In this document: positions 32,949 to 43,641 of the stretch, in pieces
Numbering within the stretch: position 1 is the first letter of the stretch
Layout of the letters: each line of letters starts with the position of its first letter
DNA from: Flexivirga oryzae
GTDB taxonomy: Bacteria > Actinomycetota > Actinomycetes > Actinomycetales > Dermatophilaceae
Length of the DNA stretch: 64,000 bases
Reading direction: 5' to 3'
Assembly (NCBI RefSeq): GCF_014190805.1
Contig: NZ_JACHVQ010000003.1
Span: forward strand, 186,001 to 250,000
Notes under the pieces: generated by a model
Told to the model about the DNA's origin: nothing
What the model saw: the letters and a program-made list of their open reading frames with translations, nothing else
The model's database searches: none
Translations under genes and position numbers: made by a program

Positions 32949-35575
32949 TCATCGTCTCCCGGCTCGTCCGGAGTCTGGTCGGCGTCCGCCTCCGGTCCGT
33001 CGGTGGCCGGTGGCTCGGCGTCGGTGGCGTCATCCTGCGACGCCTCTGACGACGGTACGCCATCATCGGGGTCGTCTTCGACTTCGTCCTCGGCGTTCCT
33101 GGCGACGGCGACGATCGAATCCTTCTTGTCCGGCGTCGCGAACTGCACGCCCTGGGTGGACCGGCCGGTGGCCCGGACCTCGTCGACGTGGGAGCGGACG
33201 ATCTTGCCCTTCTCCATCACGACGAGCACTTCGTCACTCGCCTCGACCACGAGCGCACCGACCAGGTCGCCGCCACGGTCGGAGATCGCGGCGACCTTCA
33301 CACCGAGCGTCGCGCGACCCTTGACGGGGTACTCCTCGACGTCGGTCCGCTTGGCCAGGCCGTTCTCGAAGACGACGAACAGGTAGAGCTGCTCGCGCTC
33401 GGTCCCTTCGGGGACGATGCTCATCGACAGCAGCTCGTCGCCGTCCCGGAACTTCATGCCCGTCACACCCGACGTGGACCGGCCCATCGGGCGCAGCACG
33501 TCGTCGGTGGCGTGGAACCGCACCGACTGGCCCTTGCGCGACACCAGCAGCACGTCGTCCTCGGAGCTGGCCAGCGCCGCGCCCACCAGCTCGTCGCCGT
33601 CGCGCAGGTTGACCGCGATCAGCCCGCCGGTGCGCGGCGAGTCGTAGTCGGTCAGCTTGGTCTTCTTGACCAGCCCGCGCTTGGTCGCCAGCAGCAGGTA
33701 CGGCGCCTGCTCGTAGTCGTGCAGCTCCATCACCTGGGCGATCTGCTCACCCGGCTGGAACGCCAGCAGGTTCGCGACGTGCTGACCCTTGGCGTCCCGG
33801 CTGCCCTCCGGCAGATCGTACGCCTTGGCGCGGTAGACCCGGCCGGTATTGGTGAAGAACAGCAGCCACTGGTGGGTCGTGGTGGTGAAGAAGTGCTCGA
33901 CCACGTCGTCACCGCGCAGGCTCGCGCCGCGCACCCCCTTGCCACCGCGCCGCTGCGAGCGGTACTCGCTGGTCTTGGTGCGCTTGGCGTAGCCGCCGCG
34001 GGTGATCGTGACGACCACGTCCTCCTCGGGGATCAGGTCCTCCATGGACATGTCGCCGTCGAAGGGCACGATCTGGGTGCGGCGGTCGTCGCCGTAGCGG
34101 TCGACGATGTCGGCCAGCTCGTCGCTCACGATCTGCCGCTGCCGCTCGGGCTTGGCCAGGATGTCCTGGTAGTCCTCGATCGCCAGCTGCAGCTTGTCGT
34201 GCTCCTCGACGATCTTCTGCCGCTCCAGGGCCGCCAGGCGGCGCAGCTGCAGGTTGAGGATGGCGGTCGCCTGGATCTCGTCGACGTCCAGCAGCTCCAT
34301 CAGGCCACCGCGCGCCTCGTCGGCGGACGGGCTGCGGCGGATCAGCGCGATGACCTCGTCCAGCGCGTCCAGCGCCTTCAGGTAACCGCGCAGGATGTGG
34401 ATCTGCTCCTCGGCCTGACGCAGCAGGTATGCGGTGCGCCGGCGGATGACCTCGACCTGGTGCTCCACCCAGTAGCGCACGAACGCCGAGATCGGCAGCG
34501 TGCGCGGCACCCCGTCGACCAGCGCCAGCATGTTGGCGCCGAAGCTCTGCTGCAGCTGGGTGTGCTTGTAGAGGTTGTTCAGGACAACCTTCGCGACCGC
34601 GTCGCGCTTGAGCACGATCACCAGGCGCTGCCCGGTGCGGCCGGACGTCTCGTCGCGCAGGTCCGCGATACCCGCGACGCGGCCGTCGCGCACCAGGGTG
34701 GCGATCTTCTCGGCGAGCGCGTCCGGGTTGACCTGGTAGGGCAGTTCGGTGACGACCAGGCACTGCCGGCCCTGGATCTCCTCGACATTGACGACCGCCC
34801 GCATCACGATCGACCCGCGGCCGGTGCGGTAGGCGTCCTCGATGCCCTTCTTGCCCATGATCAGCGCGCCGGTCGGGAAGTCCGGACCGGGGATGATCTC
34901 CAGCAGCTTGGCCAGCAGCTCCTCGCGGGTGGCCTCCGGATGCGTCAGCAGCCACTGGGCACCGGCGGCGACCTCGCGCAGGTTGTGCGGCGGGATCTGT
35001 GTCGCCATACCGACCGCAATGCCGGAGGCGCCGTTGACCAGCAGGTTGGGGAACCGCGCCGGCAGCACCGTCGGCTGCATGGTCTTGCCGTCGTAGTTGG
35101 GCTCGAAGTCGACGGTGTCCTTCTCGATGTCGCGCACCAGCTCCATGGCCAGCGGGGCCATCCGGCACTCGGTGTATCGCGGTGCGGCGGCACCGTCGTT
35201 ACCGGGTGAACCGAAGTTGCCCTGCCCGTCGACCAGCGGGTAGCGCATCGACCAGGGCTGCACCAGCCGCACCAGCGCGTCGTAGATCGCGCTGTCGCCG
35301 TGCGGGTGGTACTGACCCATGACGTCACCGACGACGCGGCTGCACTTGTTGTAGCCGCGGTCGGGGCGGTAGCCGCCGTCGAACATCGCGTAGACGATGC
35401 GGCGGTGCACCGGCTTCATCCCGTCACGCACGTCGGGCAGCGCGCGACTCACGATGACCGCCATCGCGTAGTCGATGTAGCTGCGCTGCATCTCGGTGTT
35501 GAGGTCGATCGGGTCGACGTTCGACCGTGGGCCTTCTCCGTCGCCGCCGGTGGGTGGCGTCGTGTCGTCAGTCAT
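32945..35575 (-). CDS. gyrA: DNA gyrase subunit A
   Basis: 876 residues. The catalytic Tyr134 is in APRYTECRM. The quinolone region reads HPHGDSAIYDALVR with Ser95 and Asp99 at the positions of E. coli Ser83 and Asp87, a susceptible-type sequence. The GyrA box QRRGGKG is present, so DNA wrapping and supercoiling are expected. The C-terminus has a long acidic tail of Asp, Glu, Ala and Pro. With GyrB it introduces negative supercoils using ATP. It lies 82 bases downstream of gyrB in the usual orientation. Confidence 0.98.
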   Translation of the reverse strand: MTDDTTPPTGGDGEGPRSNVDPIDLNTEMQRSYIDYAMAVIVSRALPDVRDGMKPVHRRIVYAMFDGGYRPDRGYNKCSRVVGDVMGQYHPHGDSAIYDALVRLVQPWSMRYPLVDGQGNFGSPGNDGAAAPRYTECRMAPLAMELVRDIEKDTVDFEPNYDGKTMQPTVLPARFPNLLVNGASGIAVGMATQIPPHNLREVAAGAQWLLTHPEATREELLAKLLEIIPGPDFPTGALIMGKKGIEDAYRTGRGSIVMRAVVNVEEIQGRQCLVVTELPYQVNPDALAEKIATLVRDGRVAGIADLRDETSGRTGQRLVIVLKRDAVAKVVLNNLYKHTQLQQSFGANMLALVDGVPRTLPISAFVRYWVEHQVEVIRRRTAYLLRQAEEQIHILRGYLKALDALDEVIALIRRSPSADEARGGLMELLDVDEIQATAILNLQLRRLAALERQKIVEEHDKLQLAIEDYQDILAKPERQRQIVSDELADIVDRYGDDRRTQIVPFDGDMSMEDLIPEEDVVVTITRGGYAKRTKTSEYRSQRRGGKGVRGASLRGDDVVEHFFTTTTHQWLLFFTNTGRVYRAKAYDLPEGSRDAKGQHVANLLAFQPGEQIAQVMELHDYEQAPYLLLATKRGLVKKTKLTDYDSPRTGGLIAVNLRDGDELVGAALASSEDDVLLVSRKGQSVRFHATDDVLRPMGRSTSGVTGMKFRDGDELLSMSIVPEGTEREQLYLFVVFENGLAKRTDVEEYPVKGRATLGVKVAAISDRGGDLVGALVVEASDEVLVVMEKGKIVRSHVDEVRATGRSTQGVQFATPDKKDSIVAVARNAEDEVEDDPDDGVPSSEASQDDATDAEPPATDGPEADADQTPDEPGDDE

Positions 35576-35657
35576 GAGTTCCCTTGGTTGTCACTCTTGT
35601 TCGCTTTGGTGCGTGGAGACTTCTTCGGCGCTGCGAGTGGCTCTCGTCATACCAAAG

Positions 35658-37754
<2,097 letters not shown>

Positions 37755-37800
37755 AGTGCTCCTTCAGAGGTGACGCGGGTGGACTCCGAGCGGGCACACG

Positions 37801-37826
37801 TGCGGCTCGCCGAGAGGCGAGCCGCA
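37801..37826. promoter_or_regulatory. Hairpin in the gyrB leader
   Basis: Perfect 11-bp arms (TGCGGCTCGCC, 37801-37811, and GGCGAGCCGCA, 37816-37826) with loop GAGA. On the minus strand it lies 47-72 bases upstream of the gyrB GTG and downstream of a possible -10 (TATGCT, 37865-37860). It could be an operator, an attenuator or a stabilising leader structure. Confidence 0.55.
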
Positions 37827-37993
37827 GGAGGGGGCGACGAAGCTCAGAATCTGTCTCCAAGCATACCCTGCCGGCATCGGAAAACCGCACGAGACGTGCC
37901 GTGAACGGCATTTTGCGGGCCGGAGCGCCCACTTCGCGAGTCCCTACACACGGCCCGGGCCACGAGCGCGTTCACGACGCGTTCAGCGACCGC

Positions 37994-38836
37994 TCACTTG
38001 TGCAGGACGTAGACGATGGCTCCGGTGTCCGTGGTGCAGGTGGCGTAGGAGTCCCCGTGGCAGCTGACGTTGTACTTGTCGTGGGTGGTCGGCGACTTGG
38101 CCCGGAAGGACGCGTTCCCGTCGCTGTCCTTCTTGGCGTTGTAGAGCGTCGCCACCACGGCGGCGAAACCGCAGGACGTCTTCGGCCCGGTGCCGTAACT
38201 GTCCGAGCCGGGGCAGGACGAGGCCGAGCCCGGCAGCGAGGTCGCGTAGTGCTGCGCCGAGCTGGACGAGGAACTGTGCGACTTCGACGACTTGGGTGAT
38301 GGCGAGGACGACGCGCCCGAGGACTGCGTCGGAGTCGGTGTCGTGGTCTCGGTCACCGTTGCCGTCGGCGTGAACGCGCCCTGCGTCATCCGGCCGGTCG
38401 AGTTGTTCAGGATGAACGCGATGACCACCGCGACGATGGCGAGCGAGGCCACGATGACCGCGACCGGCGCCCACATCGTGCTCTTGCGCTGCGGTGGTTC
38501 CTGGTAATAGCCCGCGGGCGGGTAGTAACCCTGGCCGGCCGGCTCGTACTCGTCGTACTGCGGCTCCTGCGGCGGGCGCACGTATGGCGTGTGCTCGACC
38601 GCCTCGGTCTGCTCCGCGGGCGGGTACTCGTCGTACCGCGGTTGCTGGTGCGGTGGCCGGACGTACGGCGCGTGGGCCGCCGTCTGGGTCTGGTCGGCGT
38701 CGTAGGGCCGACCGGCCCAGGCGGTAGCGTCCGGGTCCTGGTGTCCGGGCGTCGCACCTCGATCGGTGAAGAAATGGTCGAACTCGTCCCGGCCCCCGCT
38801 CGGGTTGTCGTCCTGACCTGGGTGGTCATGACTCAC
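37994..38836 (-). CDS. Single-pass membrane protein with Tyr/Pro-rich cytoplasmic and Cys-rich external domains
   Basis: 280 residues, not assigned to a named family. The cytoplasmic part (1-115) has repeated (PR)YDEY and PYVRPP units and GYYPPAGYYQEPP. One membrane helix (VAVIVASLAIVAVVIAFIL) sits at about 125-145. A Ser/Thr/Pro linker leads to an external domain of about 80 residues with four Cys (SSCPGSDSYG, TSCGFAAVVATLYN, VSCHGDSYATCTT), likely two disulfides. The architecture resembles sensor proteins and the external domains of Ser/Thr kinases. It lies between dciA and gyrB, a position that often holds lineage-specific genes. Confidence 0.75.
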   Translation of the reverse strand: MSHDHPGQDDNPSGGRDEFDHFFTDRGATPGHQDPDATAWAGRPYDADQTQTAAHAPYVRPPHQQPRYDEYPPAEQTEAVEHTPYVRPPQEPQYDEYEPAGQGYYPPAGYYQEPPQRKSTMWAPVAVIVASLAIVAVVIAFILNNSTGRMTQGAFTPTATVTETTTPTPTQSSGASSSPSPKSSKSHSSSSSSAQHYATSLPGSASSCPGSDSYGTGPKTSCGFAAVVATLYNAKKDSDGNASFRAKSPTTHDKYNVSCHGDSYATCTTDTGAIVYVLHK

Positions 38837-38938
38837 GTCGAAACTGCTTCCTGCCGGTTGGGGTCATGGCTGTGCACAAACTCGCACCACTGTACGTGGC
38901 TGGCCGGTGCCCCGGGCAAATTCGGTGTGCGACCTGGC

Positions 38939-39478
38939 TCACCCGTAGGTGTCGCGGGGGCCCCGTCCGTCGCGGACCGTGCGGGGGCCCTTCTTCCAGC
39001 TGGGCGCGTTGGGGCCGACGATCCGCAGCGACTGCACGACGTCGGCGCCGACCGCCTGTTCGATCTTGCCCAGGAGAGTGGAGGACAGCAGTCGCAGCTG
39101 GGTCGCCCACGCGGTGGAGTCGGCGCGGACGGTCAGCTCACCGCCCTCGAACGAGACGGTCCGGGAGTGCTCGGCCACGGCTTCGCCGGCGATCTCCGGC
39201 CAGCGATCCATCACCGAGCCGGCGGCGACGTCGACCTGCCAGCCGCGCTCGACCAGCAGCCGGTCCAACTGATCGCCGATCGGAGCCGGGTCGCGGCCGT
39301 CGTCACGCGCCCGGCCGGTGCCCAGGTCGGCGGCCTTGCGACGGCGCCGTGGTGCGGGGGAGCCGGGCCGGAATCCCTTCTCCCGGGCGGCGACCCGGGC
39401 GCGCTGCAGCGCATCGCGGGCCGCGTCGAGCGGCTCGTCGTCGTCCGGCCGGTCAGCCTCGGGTGGTTCCTCGCTCAT
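38939..39478 (-). CDS. dciA: DciA, replicative helicase operator (DUF721)
   Basis: 179 residues. The DUF721/DciA core (about 65-150) has PIGDQLDRLLVERGW, VMDRWPEIAGEAVAEHSRTVSF and LRLLSSTLLGKIEQAVG. DciA loads or activates the DnaB helicase in bacteria that lack DnaC and DnaI. The N-terminal half is acidic then Arg/Lys-rich and the C-terminal tail is basic (WKKGPRTVRDGRG). It lies between recF and gyrB, the standard actinobacterial place. Assignment is by domain pattern and position. Confidence 0.9.
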   Translation of the reverse strand: MSEEPPEADRPDDDEPLDAARDALQRARVAAREKGFRPGSPAPRRRRKAADLGTGRARDDGRDPAPIGDQLDRLLVERGWQVDVAAGSVMDRWPEIAGEAVAEHSRTVSFEGGELTVRADSTAWATQLRLLSSTLLGKIEQAVGADVVQSLRIVGPNAPSWKKGPRTVRDGRGPRDTYG

Positions 39479-39497
39479 CGCGTCGGCCCACTACCGG

Positions 39498-39563
39498 ACC
39501 GAGAGGAGCAGAACCGGGCCGAGCGGAGTAGTAAAACGGGATGGTTTGCTACTCCTCTCGGAC
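39498..39563. repeat. Direct and inverted 13-bp repeats in the recF-dciA gap
   Basis: CCGAGAGGAGCAG (39499) and a similar CCGAGCGGAGTAG (about 39519) are direct copies, and CTACTCCTCTCGG (near 39549-39561) is an inverted one. They can form a hairpin closing on GGGATGG. Function unknown; a terminator for recF or a promoter element for dciA are both possible. Confidence 0.65.
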
Positions 39564-39596
39564 TGTTTGTCGTCCTCTCGATCAATAGGTGGTCGC

Positions 39597-40739
39597 TCAT
39601 GACGGCGCCACTTCGCCCAGCGTGACCTGGAACTGGTTGCCCGCGAGCGACCCGGGCACGTCGTCGTCGACCGCCGCGGTGATCAGCACCTGCTCACAGT
39701 CGGCCACCATCAGCGCGAGGCGGCGGCGGCGGCCGGCGTCCAGCTCGGCGAAGACGTCGTCCAGGACGAGCACCGGGTCGGTGCCCACGTCGTGCCGCAA
39801 CAACTGGAAGGCCGCGATCCGCAGCGCCAGCGCGAACGACCAGGACTCGCCGTGACTGGCGTAACCCTTGGCCGGCAGGGGCCCCAGTTGCAGCACGACG
39901 TCGTCGCGGTGCGGGCCGACCAGGGTCTGTCCGCGCTCCACCTCGGCACGATGCTGCTGCTCGAAACTCTTGGCGAAACCGGCCTCCAGGTCCACCAGCT
40001 CCGGCACCTCGCCGGCGGCCAGCTGGTCGGCGAGTTCGGCATACAGGGAGCTCTTGTATGACGTGCGCGCCTCCGACTGGCCGGCGCTGACCTCGTCGTA
40101 CGCCAGCTGCAGGTAGGGCTGCAGGTCGCGCAACAACCGCAGCCGGGCGTAGACCAGGTTGGCGCCCACCGACGCCAGGTGACTGTCCCAGACCGGCAGT
40201 GTCGCCAGCGCGGCCGCACGATCCGGGGCCGACCGGGCGGTCTTCAGCAGCGCGTTGCGTTGCTTCAGGATCTTGTCGTAGTCGCTGCGGGCTCCGGCCC
40301 AGCGCGGCTGCCGGGCGACCAACAGGTCGTCCAGGAACCGGCGGCGCTCGCCCGGGTCGCCCTTGACCAGGGCCAGGTCCTCGGGCGCGAACAGCACGGT
40401 GCGCAGCGTGCCGAGCACGTCACGGGGCCGGGTGACCGGTGACCTGCCCAGCCGCGCCCGGTTGGCCCGGCCGGGGTTGATCTCCAGCTCGATCTGCTGC
40501 TCGCGGCCGTCACGGACCACGGCACCGCGCACGATCGCCTGCTCGGCACCCGCCCGGACCAGCGGCGCGTCCTGGGCCACCCGGTGCGACGAGAGCGACG
40601 CCAGGTAGCCGACGGCCTCGACGATGTTGGTCTTGCCCTGACCGTTCAGTCCGACGAAAGTGCTGACGCCACTGCTGAATTCGAGGTCGGCGGACTCATA
40701 GGACCGGAAGTCCTTCAGGGTCAGATGCCGCACGAACAC
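39597..40739 (-). CDS. recF: DNA replication and repair protein RecF
   Basis: 380 residues from GTG 40739, the conserved start VFVRHLTLKDFRSYESADLEF; an ATG upstream at 40796 is less likely. Walker A is FVGLNGQGKTNIVEAVGYLA, the SMC-type signature is YASHGESWSFALALRIA, and Walker B is PVLVLDDVFAELD. RecF loads RecA at gaps with RecO and RecR. In other actinobacteria it follows dnaN and gnd directly; here a 7-kb cassette and other genes lie between recF and gnd, on the opposite strand. Confidence 0.96.
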   Translation of the reverse strand: MFVRHLTLKDFRSYESADLEFSSGVSTFVGLNGQGKTNIVEAVGYLASLSSHRVAQDAPLVRAGAEQAIVRGAVVRDGREQQIELEINPGRANRARLGRSPVTRPRDVLGTLRTVLFAPEDLALVKGDPGERRRFLDDLLVARQPRWAGARSDYDKILKQRNALLKTARSAPDRAAALATLPVWDSHLASVGANLVYARLRLLRDLQPYLQLAYDEVSAGQSEARTSYKSSLYAELADQLAAGEVPELVDLEAGFAKSFEQQHRAEVERGQTLVGPHRDDVVLQLGPLPAKGYASHGESWSFALALRIAAFQLLRHDVGTDPVLVLDDVFAELDAGRRRRLALMVADCEQVLITAAVDDDVPGSLAGNQFQVTLGEVAPS

Positions 40740-40864
40740 GTCCCCGAGTCTAGGTGTCCCGGCGACCCGGAACTGCGGGTCGACAGCGGGCGTCATACCG
40801 TCTGCAACAGGGGTTCGGTCCGCCCAGCCCCTCGAACACCGTCCGGTCGGGTTGGATGTGGGGA

Positions 40865-42172
40865 ATGGCGCGCTGGAGCTTGGAGCAGGTCAGGGGACTG
40901 GCTCCGGACGACTCCTCGCTCGCCGCCGCCCGCAAACTCTCGTCCCCCGGTCCGTGGTCGGAGACCGGCAGCACCGACCTGCTCGTCTGGGGCAACTGCC
41001 AGGGCAGCGGCAAGAAGCCCTACCAGGTGTCGGTGGACCTCAGCGGTCCGGCGTTCCGGTGCAGCTGCCCGAGCCGGAAGTTCCCGTGCAAGCACGCGCT
41101 CGCCCTACTCATGCTGTGGGCCGCCGGCGAGGACGGGGTCGGTGCCGCGGACCGGGCGGCGGACTTCGCCGGGGAGTGGGCGGCCGGGCGTTCCGAGCGT
41201 GCCGCGAAGGCGCGAACGCCCCGCGAGGCTCCCGCCGACCCGGAGGCCCGCGCGAAGCGGGTCGAGCAGCGGATCGCGTTGATGGACGCGGGGATCGAGC
41301 AGTTCGCCGGATGGCTGCGGGACCTCGTCCGGGGTGGCCTGGCCGCGGCCCACGAACGGCCCTACTCGTGGTGGGACGGCGCGGCGGCCCGGCTGGTCGA
41401 CGCGCAGTGTCCGCGGCTGGCCGAGAGTGTCCGCGACATGGCGTCGGCGGTGCACCGCGGCGACGACTGGGCCGACGTGCTGCTGGACGGCGTCGGCCGC
41501 TGGTGGCTGATCGTGCACACCTGGCAACGCCGTGACGCACTGACCCCGGACACGCTCGCGGACCTGCGCGCCGCCCTCGGGTGGTCGTATGCCGCCGCCG
41601 ACCTGCCGGACGGCGACCGGGTCAGCGGGACCTGGCTGGTGCTGGGCGCGCACCGCTCCGACGACGGCCGGCTGCGCCAGCAACGCACCTGGCTGCGGGA
41701 GACCACGACCGGCGAACTGCTGCAGGTGCTCGACTTCGCCGCCGGGCAGGGCGTGCTCGTCGCGCCACAACTCACCGGCAGCCTCGTCACGGCCACCCTG
41801 GCGCGCTACCCCGGCAGCGCGCCGAAACGTGCACGGTTCGTGGAGACGGCGGACACCCCGGTGCAGCCCGCCGCCGCGCTCCCACCGGGCAGCACGCTGA
41901 GCGCGGCTGTCGCGGCCGGCGCCGCCGCTGCCGCCACCAACCCGTTCGTCGACCTGCACCCGGTGGTGCTCTCCGGTGCGGTGCTGACCGCGCAGCCGGC
42001 GCCGCAGATCGTCGACGCCGACGGCTGCCGCCTCCCGCTGACCGAGGACGCCGAGGTGTGGACGGCGCTGGCGGTCACCGGCGGTCACCCCGTCGACGTC
42101 TTCGGCGAACTGGACGGTCCGGCGTTCCGGCCGCTGGCGGCCACCACCCCCGCAGGAGTGGTGCCGGTATGA
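40865..42172 (+). CDS. SWIM zinc-finger protein of MoxR-VWA cassette
   Basis: 435 residues from ATG 40865 with GGGG upstream. The SWIM motif is CSCPSRKFPCKH at residues 66-77 (CxC-x6-CxH), preceded by CQGSGKKPYQVSVD. The rest is helical and Arg/Ala-rich with WLIVHTWQRRDALTP, no catalytic motif visible. SWIM fingers bind DNA or protein. It overlaps the next gene by 4 bases (ATGA) and opens a five-gene cassette; a SWIM gene (yehQ) accompanies a MoxR/VWA pair in E. coli (yehL, yehP), as I recall. It is divergent from recF. Confidence 0.85.
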   Translation: MARWSLEQVRGLAPDDSSLAAARKLSSPGPWSETGSTDLLVWGNCQGSGKKPYQVSVDLSGPAFRCSCPSRKFPCKHALALLMLWAAGEDGVGAADRAADFAGEWAAGRSERAAKARTPREAPADPEARAKRVEQRIALMDAGIEQFAGWLRDLVRGGLAAAHERPYSWWDGAAARLVDAQCPRLAESVRDMASAVHRGDDWADVLLDGVGRWWLIVHTWQRRDALTPDTLADLRAALGWSYAAADLPDGDRVSGTWLVLGAHRSDDGRLRQQRTWLRETTTGELLQVLDFAAGQGVLVAPQLTGSLVTATLARYPGSAPKRARFVETADTPVQPAAALPPGSTLSAAVAAGAAAAATNPFVDLHPVVLSGAVLTAQPAPQIVDADGCRLPLTEDAEVWTALAVTGGHPVDVFGELDGPAFRPLAATTPAGVVPV

Positions 42173-43641
42173 CGGACGACGCCGAGCTCGGCCTGTGGTG
42201 GGACGACCTGCGCGGCGCGGCACTCGTCGGGACCGCACGCCGGGAGCCACCGGCGTGGCCGTCCACCGGTCTGGGCGTTGCGGCGCGGCCGGACGCGGAC
42301 CGGGAGACCGCGGTGCTGGACGGTGCCGCGCTCGGTGCGACGCTGCGGCAGGCCGGGCGGTCCGCCGGTGTGATCGCACCGCCGCCCGCTCCGGCGCCAC
42401 CGGAGACCCGTGTCGTCGCGTCACCGCGAGCCGTCCAGTTGCTCGCCCTGCTCATCGGGCAACGCCCGGTGGGCCTCAGGATGCGCGACCGGCTGCTCGA
42501 CCACTGGTGTGTACGTGCCGAGCGCGCCGGGTGCGTCATACCGCCCGAGCAGGTGGCACCGCTGCTCGAACTCGCGACATCGCAGCCCCAACTGCGCAGT
42601 GCGGCCCGGCGGGTGCTGGGGGCGCGCGGCAACTGGCTGGGCGGACAGCGGCCCACCTGGCGGTGGGCGATCGGCACCGGCAGCGGCACCGACGACGCGT
42701 TCCAGCCGGCCGACCTGACCGACGAGGGGTTCGCGGACCTGGTGCACGCCGCCCGGGCCCGGGACGCCGACGGCGGCCGCGACCTGCTGGAACACGCCTG
42801 GGACGAGTTGCCCGCCCGGCGCCGCGCCGCGGGCCTCATCGCACTACGGTCCGGGATCGGCATGGCCGACGAGGAGTTGCTGGAGCGGTGCCTGGACGAT
42901 CGTTCCAAGGCGGTCCGCGCGGCGGCCGTCGACCTGCTGGACCACCTGCCCGAGTCGCGCCGGGCGGGTCGGATGGCGGCCCGCCTCGCGCCGCTGATCT
43001 CCGCCCAGGGCCTGCTGCGCAAGAAGGTCAACGTCGCGCTGCCCGACGACCCGGACGACGGCGGCGTCCGCGACGGACTGATCGACCCCGGGCCGGGCCG
43101 TTCCCGCCGCGGTTACTGGCTGCGGCGGATCGTGGCCGGTGCGCCGTTCTCGGTGTGGGAGTCCGCGGGTCTGAAGTCGGCGGCGGTGGCCGGGTCGGTG
43201 GAGGACGCCGACGCGCTCGCCGGCCTGGTCGCGGCCGCCACGGCGCGGCGGGACGCCGAGTGGGCGGACGTCCTGCTGCGGCGGCAGTGGTCCACCCAGC
43301 TCTTCGCGGTGCTGCCCCCGGTCCGCCGGGAGCAGGTCCTCACCGACCGGCTGCGACAGGTCGAACTGAACCTGACGCTGCGTGACCTGGACGTGCTGTC
43401 CACTCCGTGGAGTGAGACGTTCGCCCGGATGGTGGTCGGCGTCGCCCGACGGGCGCCGAACGTCCAGGCGATGACGTATGTCGTCGCGGCGATGGCCGAC
43501 GGGCTCCCGACCGCCCTGTTGCCGTCCGTCGAGGACTGGCTGACCTCACTCGGCCCCGACGACAAGACCGCCGCATCCGCTCTGCGCGAGCTGTTGCAGT
43601 ACCGCACTCTGCTCACATCGATCGACGAGGTGTTCTCATGA
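42169..43641 (+). CDS. DUF5691 domain protein of MoxR-VWA cassette
   Basis: 490 residues. It starts MTDDAELGLWWDDLRGAALVGTARREPPAW, the recognised DUF5691 beginning. The remainder is helical with HEAT-like character: repeated DLLDHLPES, ARLAPLISAQGLLRKKVN, and LRQVELNLTLRDLDVL. No enzyme motif is visible. It overlaps the SWIM gene and the AAA gene by 4 bases each. As a non-enzymatic subunit it could scaffold the ATPase. Function unknown. Confidence 0.8.
   Translation: MTDDAELGLWWDDLRGAALVGTARREPPAWPSTGLGVAARPDADRETAVLDGAALGATLRQAGRSAGVIAPPPAPAPPETRVVASPRAVQLLALLIGQRPVGLRMRDRLLDHWCVRAERAGCVIPPEQVAPLLELATSQPQLRSAARRVLGARGNWLGGQRPTWRWAIGTGSGTDDAFQPADLTDEGFADLVHAARARDADGGRDLLEHAWDELPARRRAAGLIALRSGIGMADEELLERCLDDRSKAVRAAAVDLLDHLPESRRAGRMAARLAPLISAQGLLRKKVNVALPDDPDDGGVRDGLIDPGPGRSRRGYWLRRIVAGAPFSVWESAGLKSAAVAGSVEDADALAGLVAAATARRDAEWADVLLRRQWSTQLFAVLPPVRREQVLTDRLRQVELNLTLRDLDVLSTPWSETFARMVVGVARRAPNVQAMTYVVAAMADGLPTALLPSVEDWLTSLGPDDKTAASALRELLQYRTLLTSIDEVFS

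Noticed and set aside
33188..35209. A 673-residue plus-strand open frame across gyrA
   Set aside because: Antisense shadow of gyrA without family motifs.
32945..35575. Quinolone-resistance mutation in gyrA
   Set aside because: The region reads HPHGDSAIYDALVR with Ser and Asp at the key sites, a susceptible-type sequence.
42195..43385. A second plus-strand frame inside the DUF5691 gene
   Set aside because: Arg/Gly-rich shadow frame with no motif; the DUF5691 frame has the conserved N-terminus.
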